Source: Salinisphaera sp. Q1T1-3 (GTDB taxonomy: Bacteria > Pseudomonadota > Gammaproteobacteria > Nevskiales > Salinisphaeraceae). From it: a stretch of 64,000 nucleotides of DNA. Under the pieces are notes generated by a model. The model saw nothing but the letters and a program-made list of their open reading frames with translations, had not been told where the DNA came from and did not search any database. Where the stretch lies: contig NZ_QZWD01000017.1 of NCBI RefSeq assembly GCF_003602005.1, positions 1 through 64,000 of the forward strand, written 5' to 3'. Both the position numbers and the translations under genes were made by a program. This document shows positions 1 through 7,728 of the stretch, piece after piece. Every line of letters begins with the position of its first letter. Positions within the stretch are counted from its first letter, which is position 1.

Positions 1-127
1 CGACCAGTTCGGCCAGCTCCGCCCAGAACACTTCCGAGCTCACCCCGGTGCCCGACAGCGCTGTCTCCATCAGCTCGTAAAGCGGCCGGCCGATCGCCAG
101 CCCGGCCTTGTCGATTCGATCCGTCAT
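1..127 (-). CDS. glcB: Malate synthase G, N-terminal 42 residues (runs off the window)
   Basis: The minus strand is open from an ATG at 127 to the window edge. The N-terminus carries a SGTGVSSEVFWAEL segment that matches the PGTGLDxxxFW element near the start of malate synthase G (GlcB), which condenses glyoxylate with acetyl-CoA to malate in the cytosol. Only about 42 of roughly 720 residues are visible, so the call rests on this motif and on context. The gene is divergent from an allantoin-degradation operon whose AllA product releases glyoxylate, so it is the natural sink for that pathway. Sharing the divergent region 128-297 suggests shared control by the neighbouring GntR-type regulator; that part is inference. 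Confidence 0.72.
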   Translation of the reverse strand, partial: MTDRIDKAGLAIGRPLYELMETALSGTGVSSEVFWAELAELV

Positions 128-192
128 GAAATTGCTCCGTGCAGTGGTTCGATCGCGGTCCATCATCGACCGCTCATGGACAGCCTGCACTG

Positions 193-249
193 ATTGAATA
201 CCCCATAACAGTGCATTGGATACTCAACCAAAGTTGAATCGTATCCAAT
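193..249. promoter_or_regulatory. Nested inverted repeat, putative operator of the GntR regulator
   Basis: ATTGGATAC (215-223) and GTATCCAAT (241-249) are exact reverse complements. Inside them TCAAC (224-228) and GTTGA (233-237) also pair around CAAA. A further near-copy of the outer half-site, ATTGAATAC, lies at 193-201. The site is in the 170-bp gap between divergent malate synthase and allE, about 50 bp before allE. Palindromes with a GTATCC-like core fit FCD-type GntR repressors, one of which is encoded in the operon. Binding is inferred, not shown. Confidence 0.5.
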
Positions 250-297
250 TGACGCGGAACCTAGTGTCCTTCACATGACACGAGAGTTTCCGGACTC

Positions 298-1143
298 ATG
301 AGCCAACACACTTATGCCGCCCCTGTCACCGGGCTGCCCGACCAGAGTCAACGCACCGTCGATCGCGCCGTGTTCAAGACGGCCTACGCGGTCATCCCAC
401 GCGGCGTCATGCGGGACATCGTGACCAGCCGATTGCCGCACTGGCGCGACACCCGCGCCTGGATCCTGGCGCGCCCCTTATCCGGTTTCGCCGAGACATT
501 CGCCCAGTACATCGTCGAGGTCGCCCCGGGCGGCGGCAGTGATATGCCCGAACCCGTGGCCGATGCCGAGGCGGTCCTGTTCGTGCTCGAAGGCAGCCCA
601 CGCCTGATCCTCGACGGCCTGGCCCATGACTTGCTTCCGGGCAGTTATGTCTTCATTGGCCCGGAAAGCACATGGCGTCTGGACAACCCGGCACAGACAC
701 CGACGCGCTTCCAGTGGATCCGCAAGCGCTACGCATACGTCGATGGTGTGTCTGCGCCCGCCAGTTTCGTCACGCACGACGATGCGATCACGCCAACGAC
801 GATGCCCGACTGCAACGGCGTCTGGGCGACCAGCCGATTCGTCGATCCGGACGATCTGTCACACGACATGCACGTGACGATCGTGACCTTTCAGCCCGGC
901 GGCGTGATTCCGTTTTCCGAAACTCATGTCATGGAACACGGGCTCTACGTGCTCGAGGGCAAGGCGGTCTATCAGCTCAACGAGGACTGGGTGGAAGTCG
1001 AAGCCGGCGACTTCATGTGGCTGCGCGCATTCTGCCCGCAGGCCTGTTATGCCGCCGGGCCGGGACCGTTTCGCTATCTGCTCTACAAGGACGTCAATCG
1101 TCACCCGGGACTCGATGCAACGGCCCTGCCGGAGGCACGCTGA
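298..1143 (+). CDS. allE: (S)-ureidoglycine aminohydrolase (bicupin)
   Basis: AllE (YlbA) converts (S)-ureidoglycine to (S)-ureidoglycolate and ammonia in the cytosol, late in allantoin degradation. The 281-residue protein is a two-domain cupin of the usual family length. The C-terminal cupin has SETHVMEHG followed later by CPQAC. E208, H210, H214 and Q248 show exactly the +2, +6, +40 spacing of the manganese ligands reported for the E. coli enzyme. The first cupin holds the conserved MRDIVTS segment. The stop overlaps the regulator start (TGATG), so the two are translationally coupled. No allantoate amidohydrolase, which would supply the substrate, is visible in this window. Confidence 0.9.
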   Translation: MSQHTYAAPVTGLPDQSQRTVDRAVFKTAYAVIPRGVMRDIVTSRLPHWRDTRAWILARPLSGFAETFAQYIVEVAPGGGSDMPEPVADAEAVLFVLEGSPRLILDGLAHDLLPGSYVFIGPESTWRLDNPAQTPTRFQWIRKRYAYVDGVSAPASFVTHDDAITPTTMPDCNGVWATSRFVDPDDLSHDMHVTIVTFQPGGVIPFSETHVMEHGLYVLEGKAVYQLNEDWVEVEAGDFMWLRAFCPQACYAAGPGPFRYLLYKDVNRHPGLDATALPEAR

Positions 1144-1922
1144 TGACGGCCCAGGCCACGACCACCGGCGCGCCGGCCGACGAGACTGCCGCCGAGGATC
1201 GGCCAGCATCAGTCGATATCCGCATCGAACAGGACATCGCAGCGGCCATCTTCGAGCAACGCATGCCACCGGGCACGCGCCTGTCCGAGGCCCGTTTGGG
1301 CCAGCTCTACGAGGTGAGCCGAACCGTGGTTCGCAAGGCACTGTTCCGCCTGGCCAGCGATCGTCTCGTGGAGATTCGTCCGAATCGCGGTGCGATCGTG
1401 CCGCGCCCCGACGTGACCGAGGCGCGCAACGTATTCGCCGCGCGCCGTGTGATCGAACCGGCCCTGCTGGCCGACAGCGTGCCGCACCTGGCCGCGGCCG
1501 ATCGCCGTACGCTGGATGCGCTGGTGGTCGCGGATCGACGCGCGCATGAGGCCCGTGATCGTCAGGCGATGATCCGTGCCTCGGGCGATTTTCATCGCGG
1601 TCTGGCACGTATGGCCGGCAACGACGTGCTGTTCGAATTCCTCGAGCAGTTGATCGGTCGCACGTCGCTGATCATCGCGACCTACCAGACCTATGTGCTG
1701 CCGCACTGCGCCGAGCATGTCCACGAGGCACTGGTCGAGACGATCGCCAGCGGCGACGTCGCCGCCGCGCAGCAGGCCATGATCCGCCACCTGCTTGATT
1801 GCGAAGCCCAGCTGCATCTGCAGGACGACGACACCGAAACCGACGACCTGGCCGGCATGCTCGATGCCCATGCCACGGATACGGCCGCCCCCGCCTTCAC
1901 GGATACTCGAAATGCCCGCTGA
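1143..1922 (+). CDS. GntR-family regulator, FadR/FCD subgroup
   Basis: This 259-residue protein has an N-terminal winged helix-turn-helix (about residues 25-90, with the SRTVVRKALFRL recognition helix) and a C-terminal FCD ligand domain (about 95-225). D149/H151, H194 and H215 sit where FCD domains bind a metal. The ATG overlaps the allE stop and its own 3' end overlaps puuE by 11 bases, so it is embedded in the operon it probably controls. The effector is likely an allantoin-pathway intermediate or glyoxylate, by analogy with other catabolic FCD regulators; this is inference. The best operator candidate is the inverted repeat at 215-249. Confidence 0.87.
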   Translation: MTAQATTTGAPADETAAEDRPASVDIRIEQDIAAAIFEQRMPPGTRLSEARLGQLYEVSRTVVRKALFRLASDRLVEIRPNRGAIVPRPDVTEARNVFAARRVIEPALLADSVPHLAAADRRTLDALVVADRRAHEARDRQAMIRASGDFHRGLARMAGNDVLFEFLEQLIGRTSLIIATYQTYVLPHCAEHVHEALVETIASGDVAAAQQAMIRHLLDCEAQLHLQDDDTETDDLAGMLDAHATDTAAPAFTDTRNAR

Positions 1923-2859
1923 AACAGCCAACGCCCCCTATCCCCGCGACATGGTCGGCTACGGCGCCCGGCCGCCGCACGCCCGCTGGCCGGGCGATGC
2001 CCGGATCGCCGTCCAGTTCGTGATCAATTACGAGGAAGGCGCAGAGAACAACGTCCTGCACGGCGATGCCGCCTCTGAGGCCTTTCTGTCGGAAATGGTC
2101 GGTACGGACGCCCGCGAAGGCGTGCGCCACATGAGCATGGAATGGCTCTATGAATACGGCAGTCGTGCCGGTTTCTGGCGGCTGCACCGTCTGTTTACCG
2201 AGCGCGGCCTGTCCGCCACGGTGTTCGGTGTCGGCATGGCGCTGCAGCGCAATCCGGACGCCGTGCAGGCCATGATGGACGCGGGCTTCGAGATCGCCAG
2301 CCACGGCTGGCGCTGGATCGATTATCAGTATGTCGACGAAGCCACCGAGCGCGAGCATATCCGGCTTGCCGTCAAGACGATCGAGCAAATGACCGGACGT
2401 GCGCCGGTCGGCTGGTACACCGGGCGTTGTGGGCCGAACACACGCCGTCTGGTCGCCGAGCACGGCGGGTTCCTCTACGACGCCGATTCCTACGCCGACG
2501 ATCTGCCCTACTGGGAGTCGGTGCCCGGCGTGGCCGAACCACAGCTCATCGTGCCCTACACGCTCGATACCAACGACATGCGCTTCGTCGCGCCGCAGGG
2601 CTTCAATGCCGGCGATCAGTTCTTCACCTATCTCAAGGATGCTTTCGACGTGCTCCATGCCGAAGGCAGAGATCGGCCGAAGATGTTGTCCGTGGGCCTG
2701 CACTGCCGTGTGGCCGGGCGACCCGCCCGGGCGGCCGCCGTCGCCCGTTTTCTCGATTACGTTCAACGCCACGAGGATGCCTGGGTGTGCACGCGCGAGG
2801 CGATCGCCCGGCACTGGCGCGCCGAACATCCGCACGGGGCGCCGAACGACAACGCATAG
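1912..2859 (+). CDS. puuE: Allantoinase, polysaccharide-deacetylase type (PuuE)
   Basis: PuuE hydrolyses (S)-allantoin to allantoate without the dinuclear metal centre of amidohydrolase-type allantoinases. The 315-residue product carries the family signatures YPRDMVGYG near the start, NYEEGAENN, HGDAASEAFLSEM, RHMSMEWLYEYGSR, a NodB-fold SHGWRWIDYQ block and the GWYTGRCGPNTRR block. The start at 1912 is chosen because PuuE proteins begin just before YPRD; it overlaps the regulator by 11 bases. The gene supplies the ring-opening step of the pathway whose last steps are allE and allA in the same operon. Confidence 0.93.
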   Translation: MPAETANAPYPRDMVGYGARPPHARWPGDARIAVQFVINYEEGAENNVLHGDAASEAFLSEMVGTDAREGVRHMSMEWLYEYGSRAGFWRLHRLFTERGLSATVFGVGMALQRNPDAVQAMMDAGFEIASHGWRWIDYQYVDEATEREHIRLAVKTIEQMTGRAPVGWYTGRCGPNTRRLVAEHGGFLYDADSYADDLPYWESVPGVAEPQLIVPYTLDTNDMRFVAPQGFNAGDQFFTYLKDAFDVLHAEGRDRPKMLSVGLHCRVAGRPARAAAVARFLDYVQRHEDAWVCTREAIARHWRAEHPHGAPNDNA

Positions 2860-2901
2860 CCCGACGCAACGGCACACGTCCCCCGCCCTCAGGAGCCACC
2901 T

Positions 2902-3444
2902 ATGGCCAGAGCAGCACAGCGTTCCGCCCCCGTCCGACGACTCGTCGCCGAACCGTTGACAGCCCGCGGTTTTGCGCCGTTCGGGGACGTCATCGCCTCG
3001 AGCGGTCCAGCCGTTGAGATCAATCAGGGCAAGGGGCGCCGTTTTGCGGATCTGGCCTGTCTGGATCTCGATACCGAAGACGGCCGCCCGGCGATCAGTC
3101 GCGTGGCCTGCCGAGCCGAGACCGCTCCGGTTCCGCTTCGGGTGATGGAGCGTCACCCGCTCGGCACGCAGGTCTTCGTACCGCTCGACGGCCAGCATTA
3201 TCTCGTGGTCGTGGCACCGGCCGGTGAGGCACCGGCCGCGGATGCGTTTCGGGCGTTCATCGCGGCCGGTCATCAGGGCATCAACTATCACCGGGGCGTC
3301 TGGCACCACCCGATGATCGCGCTCGACACGGATTGCGAGTTCCTCGAGGTGCACCGCAGCGGTCCGGGGGCAAACTGTGACGAGATCCCCGTGCCTGTTC
3401 CGATCACGGTCGATGTGCCGGCCCCGCACCCGGTGTCGTCATGA
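2902..3444 (+). CDS. allA: Ureidoglycolate lyase
   Basis: AllA splits (S)-ureidoglycolate into glyoxylate and urea. The 180-residue protein shows the family N-terminus (PLTARGFAPFGDVI), the ERHPLGTQVFVPL block, and GINYHRGVWHHPM with the conserved histidines of the cupin-like barrel. A clear ribosome-binding site (CAGGAG) lies 7 bases before the ATG. The stop overlaps the permease start (ATGA). Glyoxylate made here would feed the malate synthase encoded divergently at the window edge. Urease or urea carboxylase genes are not visible. Confidence 0.92.
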   Translation: MARAAQRSAPVRRLVAEPLTARGFAPFGDVIASSGPAVEINQGKGRRFADLACLDLDTEDGRPAISRVACRAETAPVPLRVMERHPLGTQVFVPLDGQHYLVVVAPAGEAPAADAFRAFIAAGHQGINYHRGVWHHPMIALDTDCEFLEVHRSGPGANCDEIPVPVPITVDVPAPHPVSS

Positions 3445-4943
3445 GTGCGGCAATCGAACGCCCCGCCGACGGCGGCCCGCGTACCGCCACGGCCGAGCCG
3501 GTATTTCCAAGCCCGCACCTCTATAACCGGGATCTGGCCCCGGTTTCGGCAGGCAATCGACCCTGGGGTACCTACAGCGTATTCACGCTGTGGGCCAATG
3601 ATGTCCACAGCCTGGGCAACTACACGTTCGCGATCGGCCTGTTCGCGCTGGGCCTCGGGGCCTGGCAGATCCTGCTGACATTTCTGATCGGCGCACTCGT
3701 GCTGTTCGGCATGCTCACCCTGTCCGGCTTCGTTGGTGAACGCACCGGGGTGCCCTTTCCCGTCATCAGTCGGATCGCCTTCGGTATCCGCGGCGGCCGG
3801 CTGCCGGCGATCGCACGCGGCGTCGTCGCGATCGTCTGGTTCGGCATCCAGACCTATCTCGCGGCTTCGGTACTCAGCGTGTTGCTGACCACGCTCTTCC
3901 CGGCACTGGCGGCCCTGGATTCACGCATGTTGCTGGGCCTGTCGCTGCTCGGCTGGCTGTCGTTCATGCTGCTATGGGTCGCTCAGGTCATCATCGTGAG
4001 CTACGGCATGGCAATGGTACGACGCTACGTCGATTTCGCCGGCCCCGTCATTCTCGTGACCATGCTCGGGCTGGCCGGCTGGGTACTGATGCGCGCCGAC
4101 TTCAACGTCGCCTGGTCGATCGCCACGCCGCTGTCCGGCATGGCGATGTGGCTCAAGATTCTGGGCGGGGCCGGCCTGTGGGTGGTCATCTACGGCACGT
4201 TCGCGCTCAATGTCTGTGACTTCACGCGCTGTGCCCGCGATCGACGTGCCATCGTACTCGGCAATCTGCTCGGCATTCCGCTGAACATGCTCGTCTTCGC
4301 CGGCATCGTCATCGTGCTCGCCGGCGCACAGTTTCATATCAACGGTCAGATCATCACCAGTCCCGCGGATATCGTGCGCACGATTCCGGAGGCCGGCTGG
4401 CGGATCGTCGCCTCGCTCGCCCTGATCGTCCTGACCATCGCGGTCAATCTCGTCGCGAATTTCGTCGCGCCCATCTACATGCTCGCCGATCTCGCACCCA
4501 GATACCTCGACTTCAAACGAGCCGGTCTGCTGAGCGCGATCATTGGCGTGGCCATCCTGCCGTGGAATCTCTACAACAGCCCGCTGGTCATCGAATATTT
4601 CCTCAGCGGCCTGGGCGCTGTGCTCGGCCCCTTCTTCGGCTTGATCATGGCCGACTTCTGGATCGTGCGCCGTCAACGTGTTCACATACCGGATCTATAC
4701 AGCGACGCGCCTACCGGCAGCTATCACTACACCCACGGGGTGAACCGCCGCGCTCTGGCCGCGGTCTTTCCCGCAGCCATCGCGGCCGTCGTGGTGAGCC
4801 TCGTCCCGTGGTTCCAAGCACTGGCCGGTTTTTCCTGGTTCATCGGCGCGATCATGGCGGCCGCGATCTATCTGCTGATCACGCCGCGTCAGCCACACGC
4901 ATCCGACGTCTCCGGCGAGCGTATCTCTCGTCCGGCCGTCTGA
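3441..4943 (+). CDS. NCS1-family nucleobase/allantoin:cation symporter
   Basis: A 500-residue inner-membrane transporter with about 12 hydrophobic helices. It contains the NCS1 hallmarks: an N-terminal YNRDLAPV segment, WANDVHSLGNYTFAIGL in helix 1, and GERTGVPFPVISRIAFG in the helix 2-3 region. NCS1 carriers import allantoin, hydantoins, purines or pyrimidines with sodium or protons. Position between allA and an allantoin/hydantoin racemase makes allantoin the likeliest substrate, though ureides or hydantoins cannot be excluded. It is translationally coupled to allA through ATGA, and the racemase begins 20 bases after its stop. Confidence 0.88.
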   Translation: MSAAIERPADGGPRTATAEPVFPSPHLYNRDLAPVSAGNRPWGTYSVFTLWANDVHSLGNYTFAIGLFALGLGAWQILLTFLIGALVLFGMLTLSGFVGERTGVPFPVISRIAFGIRGGRLPAIARGVVAIVWFGIQTYLAASVLSVLLTTLFPALAALDSRMLLGLSLLGWLSFMLLWVAQVIIVSYGMAMVRRYVDFAGPVILVTMLGLAGWVLMRADFNVAWSIATPLSGMAMWLKILGGAGLWVVIYGTFALNVCDFTRCARDRRAIVLGNLLGIPLNMLVFAGIVIVLAGAQFHINGQIITSPADIVRTIPEAGWRIVASLALIVLTIAVNLVANFVAPIYMLADLAPRYLDFKRAGLLSAIIGVAILPWNLYNSPLVIEYFLSGLGAVLGPFFGLIMADFWIVRRQRVHIPDLYSDAPTGSYHYTHGVNRRALAAVFPAAIAAVVVSLVPWFQALAGFSWFIGAIMAAAIYLLITPRQPHASDVSGERISRPAV

Positions 4944-4963
4944 ATTCGATACGAGATTTTTCC

Positions 4964-5689
4964 ATGCGTATTCTGGTCGCCAACGTCAATACCACCGCGT
5001 CGATGACGCACAACATCGCGGCACAGGCTCGCCGCGTGGCCCTGCCCGACACCGAAATCGTCCCCATCACGCCGGATTTCGGCGCGGAATCGGTCGAAGG
5101 CAACTACGAAAGCTACGTCGCGGCCGTGGCGGTGATGGAAACGATCCGCTCGTACACCGGCCTGTACGACGCCATCATTCAGGCCGGCTACGGCGAGCAC
5201 GGGCGCGAGGGCCTGCAGGAATTGTTCGACGTGCCCGTGGTGGACATCACCGAAGCTGCGGCCGCCACCGCCATGTTCGTGGGGCACCGTTATTCGGTCG
5301 TGACGACCCTGGATCGCGCGGTGCCGATGATCGAGGACCGGCTCAAACTGGCCGGGCTCTCGGATCGACTGGCGTCGGTGCATGCCAGCGGTCTGGCCGT
5401 GCTCGACCTCGAGCGCGACCCCGAGGCGGCCATCGAGGCGATCGTGGCCAAGGCCGGCCATGCGGTCGACCATGACCGCGCCGAGGCGATCTGTCTGGGC
5501 TGCGGCGGCATGTCCGGCCTGACCGCCCGTGTCATCGAACGGACGGGCGTGCCTGTCATCGATGGCGTCTCCGCGGCCGTCAAACTCGCCGAGGGCCTCG
5601 TGGCTCAGGGGCTCTCCACGTCCAAGATCCGGACGTATGCCCCGCCACGTCCGAAACACTTCGCCAATTGGCCGCCAACGCGCCGCTGA
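4964..5689 (+). CDS. Asp/Glu/hydantoin racemase family protein, probable allantoin racemase
   Basis: The 241-residue protein starts MRILVANVNTTASMT, the N-terminus of the hydantoin/allantoin racemase (HyuA/HpxA) family. Such enzymes interconvert the stereoisomers of allantoin or hydantoins using two cysteines. The second is present (GCGG, C180). The first, normally in an ACFGDPG context, is G75 here (QAGYGEHGREG). Either this is a variant subfamily with altered chemistry or substrate, or racemisation is lost. It is the last gene of the operon, 20 bases after the permease. Start: the ATG at 4964 gives the conserved N-terminus; longer reading upstream runs into the permease in another frame. 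Confidence 0.75.
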   Translation: MRILVANVNTTASMTHNIAAQARRVALPDTEIVPITPDFGAESVEGNYESYVAAVAVMETIRSYTGLYDAIIQAGYGEHGREGLQELFDVPVVDITEAAAATAMFVGHRYSVVTTLDRAVPMIEDRLKLAGLSDRLASVHASGLAVLDLERDPEAAIEAIVAKAGHAVDHDRAEAICLGCGGMSGLTARVIERTGVPVIDGVSAAVKLAEGLVAQGLSTSKIRTYAPPRPKHFANWPPTRR

Positions 5690-5783
5690 ATGGGCCGCGG
5701 CCGCGTGATCAGATCGTCAATCAATGCATGGCTATCGGGGGCGGCGCCGTCAGCGCGCTGGAAATATGGCGTCGCTATTGGAA

Positions 5784-5813
5784 AGGCGGTGCGCAGAAAT
5801 TTGCGCACCGCCT
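5784..5813. terminator. Strong hairpin after the allantoin operon
   Basis: AGGCGGTGCGC (5784-5794) pairs perfectly with GCGCACCGCCT (5803-5813) around an 8-base AGAAATTT loop, 95 bases after the racemase stop. There is no run of T after either arm, so it may be a Rho-associated 3' stabiliser rather than a classical intrinsic terminator. The rest of 5690-5929 shows nothing recognisable. Confidence 0.4.
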
Positions 5814-5929
5814 CCTGCAAGTCGTTGGCTACTACGGCCGGAAGCATCGCGACCAAATCATGAACCCGGCCTGGTTCAGTTGCGACGTTTCTTTACCGGT
5901 ATGCGCCTCGATACGCGCCTGTATGGGCA

Positions 5930-6271
5930 TCACGGGCCCTGTTCCGTTAGATGTTCCTCAATCAAACGCCGTAATAAATGCGTCGGCACATCGTCGGCAT
6001 CGGACTTGGAATATATCGTGACCAGAAGTATCCGATCCGGCGGACACAGGTAGTACAGACATCTATAGCCGCCGCTTTTGCCGCGACCGGCGTCACGGTT
6101 CTTGATGCGAACCTTGTAGGTGGGATAACCAACGCCCGAAACCCGATCGCCAAGTGTTTCGCCAGTCATGAGTGCCTGAATGATCGGCTCTACATCAGCG
6201 CGAATACGACGATAACGGCGCGATAGCTTGAGCAGATTTTTCTTGAACTCGGTTGAATACTCGACCCGCAT
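5930..6271 (-). CDS. RelE/ParE-superfamily toxin of a type II toxin-antitoxin pair
   Basis: A 113-residue basic protein beginning MRVEYSTEFKKNLLKL, with the RelE/ParE fold pattern: a central YKVRIKNRD strand, GKSGGYRCLYYL, and a C-terminal ILLVTIYSKSD strand. The RGKSGGYR motif resembles the HigB/RelE branch whose members cleave ribosome-bound mRNA; the biochemical target here is unproven. The ATG at 6271 overlaps the antitoxin stop (TGATG), the usual antitoxin-first arrangement. A TTG one codon upstream is also possible but unnecessary. The pair lies in an accessory stretch beside tRNA-Pro. Confidence 0.78.
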   Translation of the reverse strand: MRVEYSTEFKKNLLKLSRRYRRIRADVEPIIQALMTGETLGDRVSGVGYPTYKVRIKNRDAGRGKSGGYRCLYYLCPPDRILLVTIYSKSDADDVPTHLLRRLIEEHLTEQGP

Positions 6272-6492
6272 CAAGCCTGTTCAATCCCATCCCACAGCGA
6301 TTCGATGGCATGCACGCGGCCATCCCGAATATCCGCCAATCCGCGACGAATCGACTCGGCCGGATCAATCGCGTCGTCCACGGCCTCTCGATAAGCATGG
6401 ATAATAGTCAGCAACGCCTCGCGGCGATCCGGCGGGACACGGTCGATTTCCGCGTGCAGGCGCTCGGTTATGTTGTCCCCGGTGCTAGCCAT
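6271..6492 (-). CDS. Antitoxin partner of the RelE/ParE-like toxin
   Basis: A small acidic 73-residue protein starting MASTGDNITERLHAE, predicted to be mostly helical. It sits directly upstream of the toxin and overlaps it by one base. The start at 6492 is favoured over upstream in-frame codons because AGAGGA lies 8 bases before it. No clear DNA-binding motif is recognised, so its antitoxin role rests on size, charge and coupling. It would bind and neutralise the toxin. Confidence 0.65.
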   Translation of the reverse strand: MASTGDNITERLHAEIDRVPPDRREALLTIIHAYREAVDDAIDPAESIRRGLADIRDGRVHAIESLWDGIEQA

Positions 6493-6625
6493 CTCGGTAT
6501 TCCTCTTGACTGTCTGCAGTTTAGCCGATCGCTTGACCCGAGCCAATCAGCCCCACGCTTCGTTTGTCGTGCGCGCGACAAAGTACAAGCGTGTCAAAAC
6601 GCACTCCAGCAACAGATATCGCCTT

Positions 6626-7057
6626 TCAAGCGGCCACATCGTTTTCAGCAATGCGCTTACCCATGACTTCCTGGATCAGACCGAGCAGAAGCCGCCGCCG
6701 CGCGTCGATAAAACCGTGGAAGTCGTTTTCCCGCAAACGCGCCGCCGGGACACAATGGCTGGCCAGAATCGTGTCCATCTCGGCATCGCCCATCTGCACC
6801 TGCGGATCGTTTTGTATCTTTTGCAGATAGTGCGACGGTGCATCGCCACCGATCTTGCGATTCGCCTTGTACGAAATCGGCGTCTTGTTGATTATTATGT
6901 TGTCGTATTGCTTGACCGGAATACCCTGCGTTTCGCACCAGTAACTGGGGAAGATGTGGTGTATGTCCAGCGCGATCTCCTGGGCATCGAGCTCCTGAAT
7001 GCCGGCTTTCCAGAAGAAGTCTTGGGCCCCCTCGCGCAGCACCAACACGTTTCCGCG
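6626..7057 (-). pseudogene. C-terminal remnant of a GmrSD/DUF262-like HNH nuclease
   Basis: The readable protein (LVLREGAQDFFWKAG, then DIHHIFPSYWC, then YKANRKIGGDAPSHYL) matches the C-terminal HNH-type region of DUF262/DUF1524 proteins, the family of the GmrSD modification-dependent restriction enzymes. The catalytic HHIFP motif is intact, but the N-terminal NTPase-like half is missing. Reading upstream from the only possible start (GTG at 7048) meets a TAG three codons earlier, inside the CTAG bordering the MITE at 7062. The N-terminal half is not recognisable on the far side of the MITE, so the locus suffered deletion as well as insertion. About 135 bases separate it from the antitoxin gene. 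Confidence 0.65.
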
Positions 7058-7061
7058 CTAG

Positions 7062-7367
7062 GGCCGGTTGATGTTTCGTGCGAGTCCGCGCCAAGTGCGC
7101 CCTGAAATTGACGATGGGCGGCAAGACGAGGCCTAGCACGCATAGCGTGTCATTCTGCGCCAGGGTGCTAGAACGCTGTATTGCCGTCGTGTTCTTGATT
7201 TCGGGGCGCTTGTCCCGAAGGGTTGGGTCGCCCATGAAAAATCGACGATGGGCGCCCGGCGGCGTTGCGAGTCTGGATCGTGGCACGCCACGATCGGCGA
7301 CTCGCGCCTTGCCGGACACACGGCGGTCTCTCGACGAAAAGGCGCTCGAACGAAACATCAACAGGCC
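7062..7367 (+). mobile_element. MITE-like element, copy 1 (full length, 306 bp)
   Basis: The ends form an inverted repeat of about 23 bp with two mismatches; the shared core is GTTGATGTTTCGT next to GGCC termini. Flanking tetranucleotides CTAG (7058-7061) and TTAG (7368-7371) look like a 4-bp target duplication with one change. The interior holds a large nested hairpin (GATCGTGGC/GCCACGATC within GCGAGTC/GACTCGC) but no convincing gene. The same element occurs at 18165-18471, inverted at 43707-44012, and internally deleted at 39765-39906. Size, inverted ends and lack of a transposase define it as a MITE; CTAG-like targets suggest mobilisation by an IS5-type transposase (inference). Confidence 0.85.
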
Positions 7368-7607
7368 TTAGTCCAGTCTTGTCACGGCCCGTTGTCTTAT
7401 CGCCTCTCATGAACGACCTGGCCAGGCCCGGCCATCACGACCGTATCTGACATTGATCGGCAACGCCCGGTTTTGTCGTCACATCAAACGGCTGACACCG
7501 CGGCTCACCCGGGTGATGTCCTATGCCTGGAGAAAGCGCGCGGCCGACCGGCGTTGCAATCCGGTGACTTCACGGATTGCCGGTGGCGCTGTTTGACGCT
7601 AAGGAAA
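7368..7607. other. Non-coding gap downstream of tRNA-Pro with one hairpin
   Basis: No credible gene is seen. GCAATCCG (7556-7563) pairs perfectly with CGGATTGC (7573-7580), 28 bases past the 3' end of tRNA-Pro on the minus strand. No T-run follows, so a terminator role is uncertain. No repeat of the tRNA 3' end, which an integrated element would leave, was found near 5690-5930. Confidence 0.35.
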
Positions 7608-7684
7608 TGGTCGGGGTAGCAGGATTTGAACCTACGACCTTCTGCACCCCATGCAGACGCGCTACCAAACTGCGCCATACCCCG
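7608..7684 (-). tRNA. tRNA-Pro (GGG anticodon)
   Basis: The 77-base cloverleaf on the minus strand has a CGGGGTA/TACCCCG acceptor stem, discriminator A, an encoded CCA, and an anticodon stem TCTGC/GCAGA enclosing ATGGGGT, which gives anticodon GGG. It follows the merR gene of the pheST-ihfA cluster, the same position as in pseudomonads, which supports vertical inheritance of this side. Confidence 0.95.
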
Positions 7685-7728
7685 ACTGAGCGCGTTATTC
7701 TATCAAACCCCGGCGCGTTGTCACTCGA

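Noticed and set aside
7078-7371. Open frames running through MITE copies on both strands, with similar translations at 18 kb and 43.7 kb
   Set aside because: Copy 2 is frameshifted relative to copies 1 and 3, no ribosome-binding site precedes them, and similarity follows from DNA similarity. They are not treated as genes.
5690-7684. Integrated element bounded by tRNA-Pro repeats
   Set aside because: No copy of the tRNA 3' end and no integrase were found, so an intact island is not claimed.
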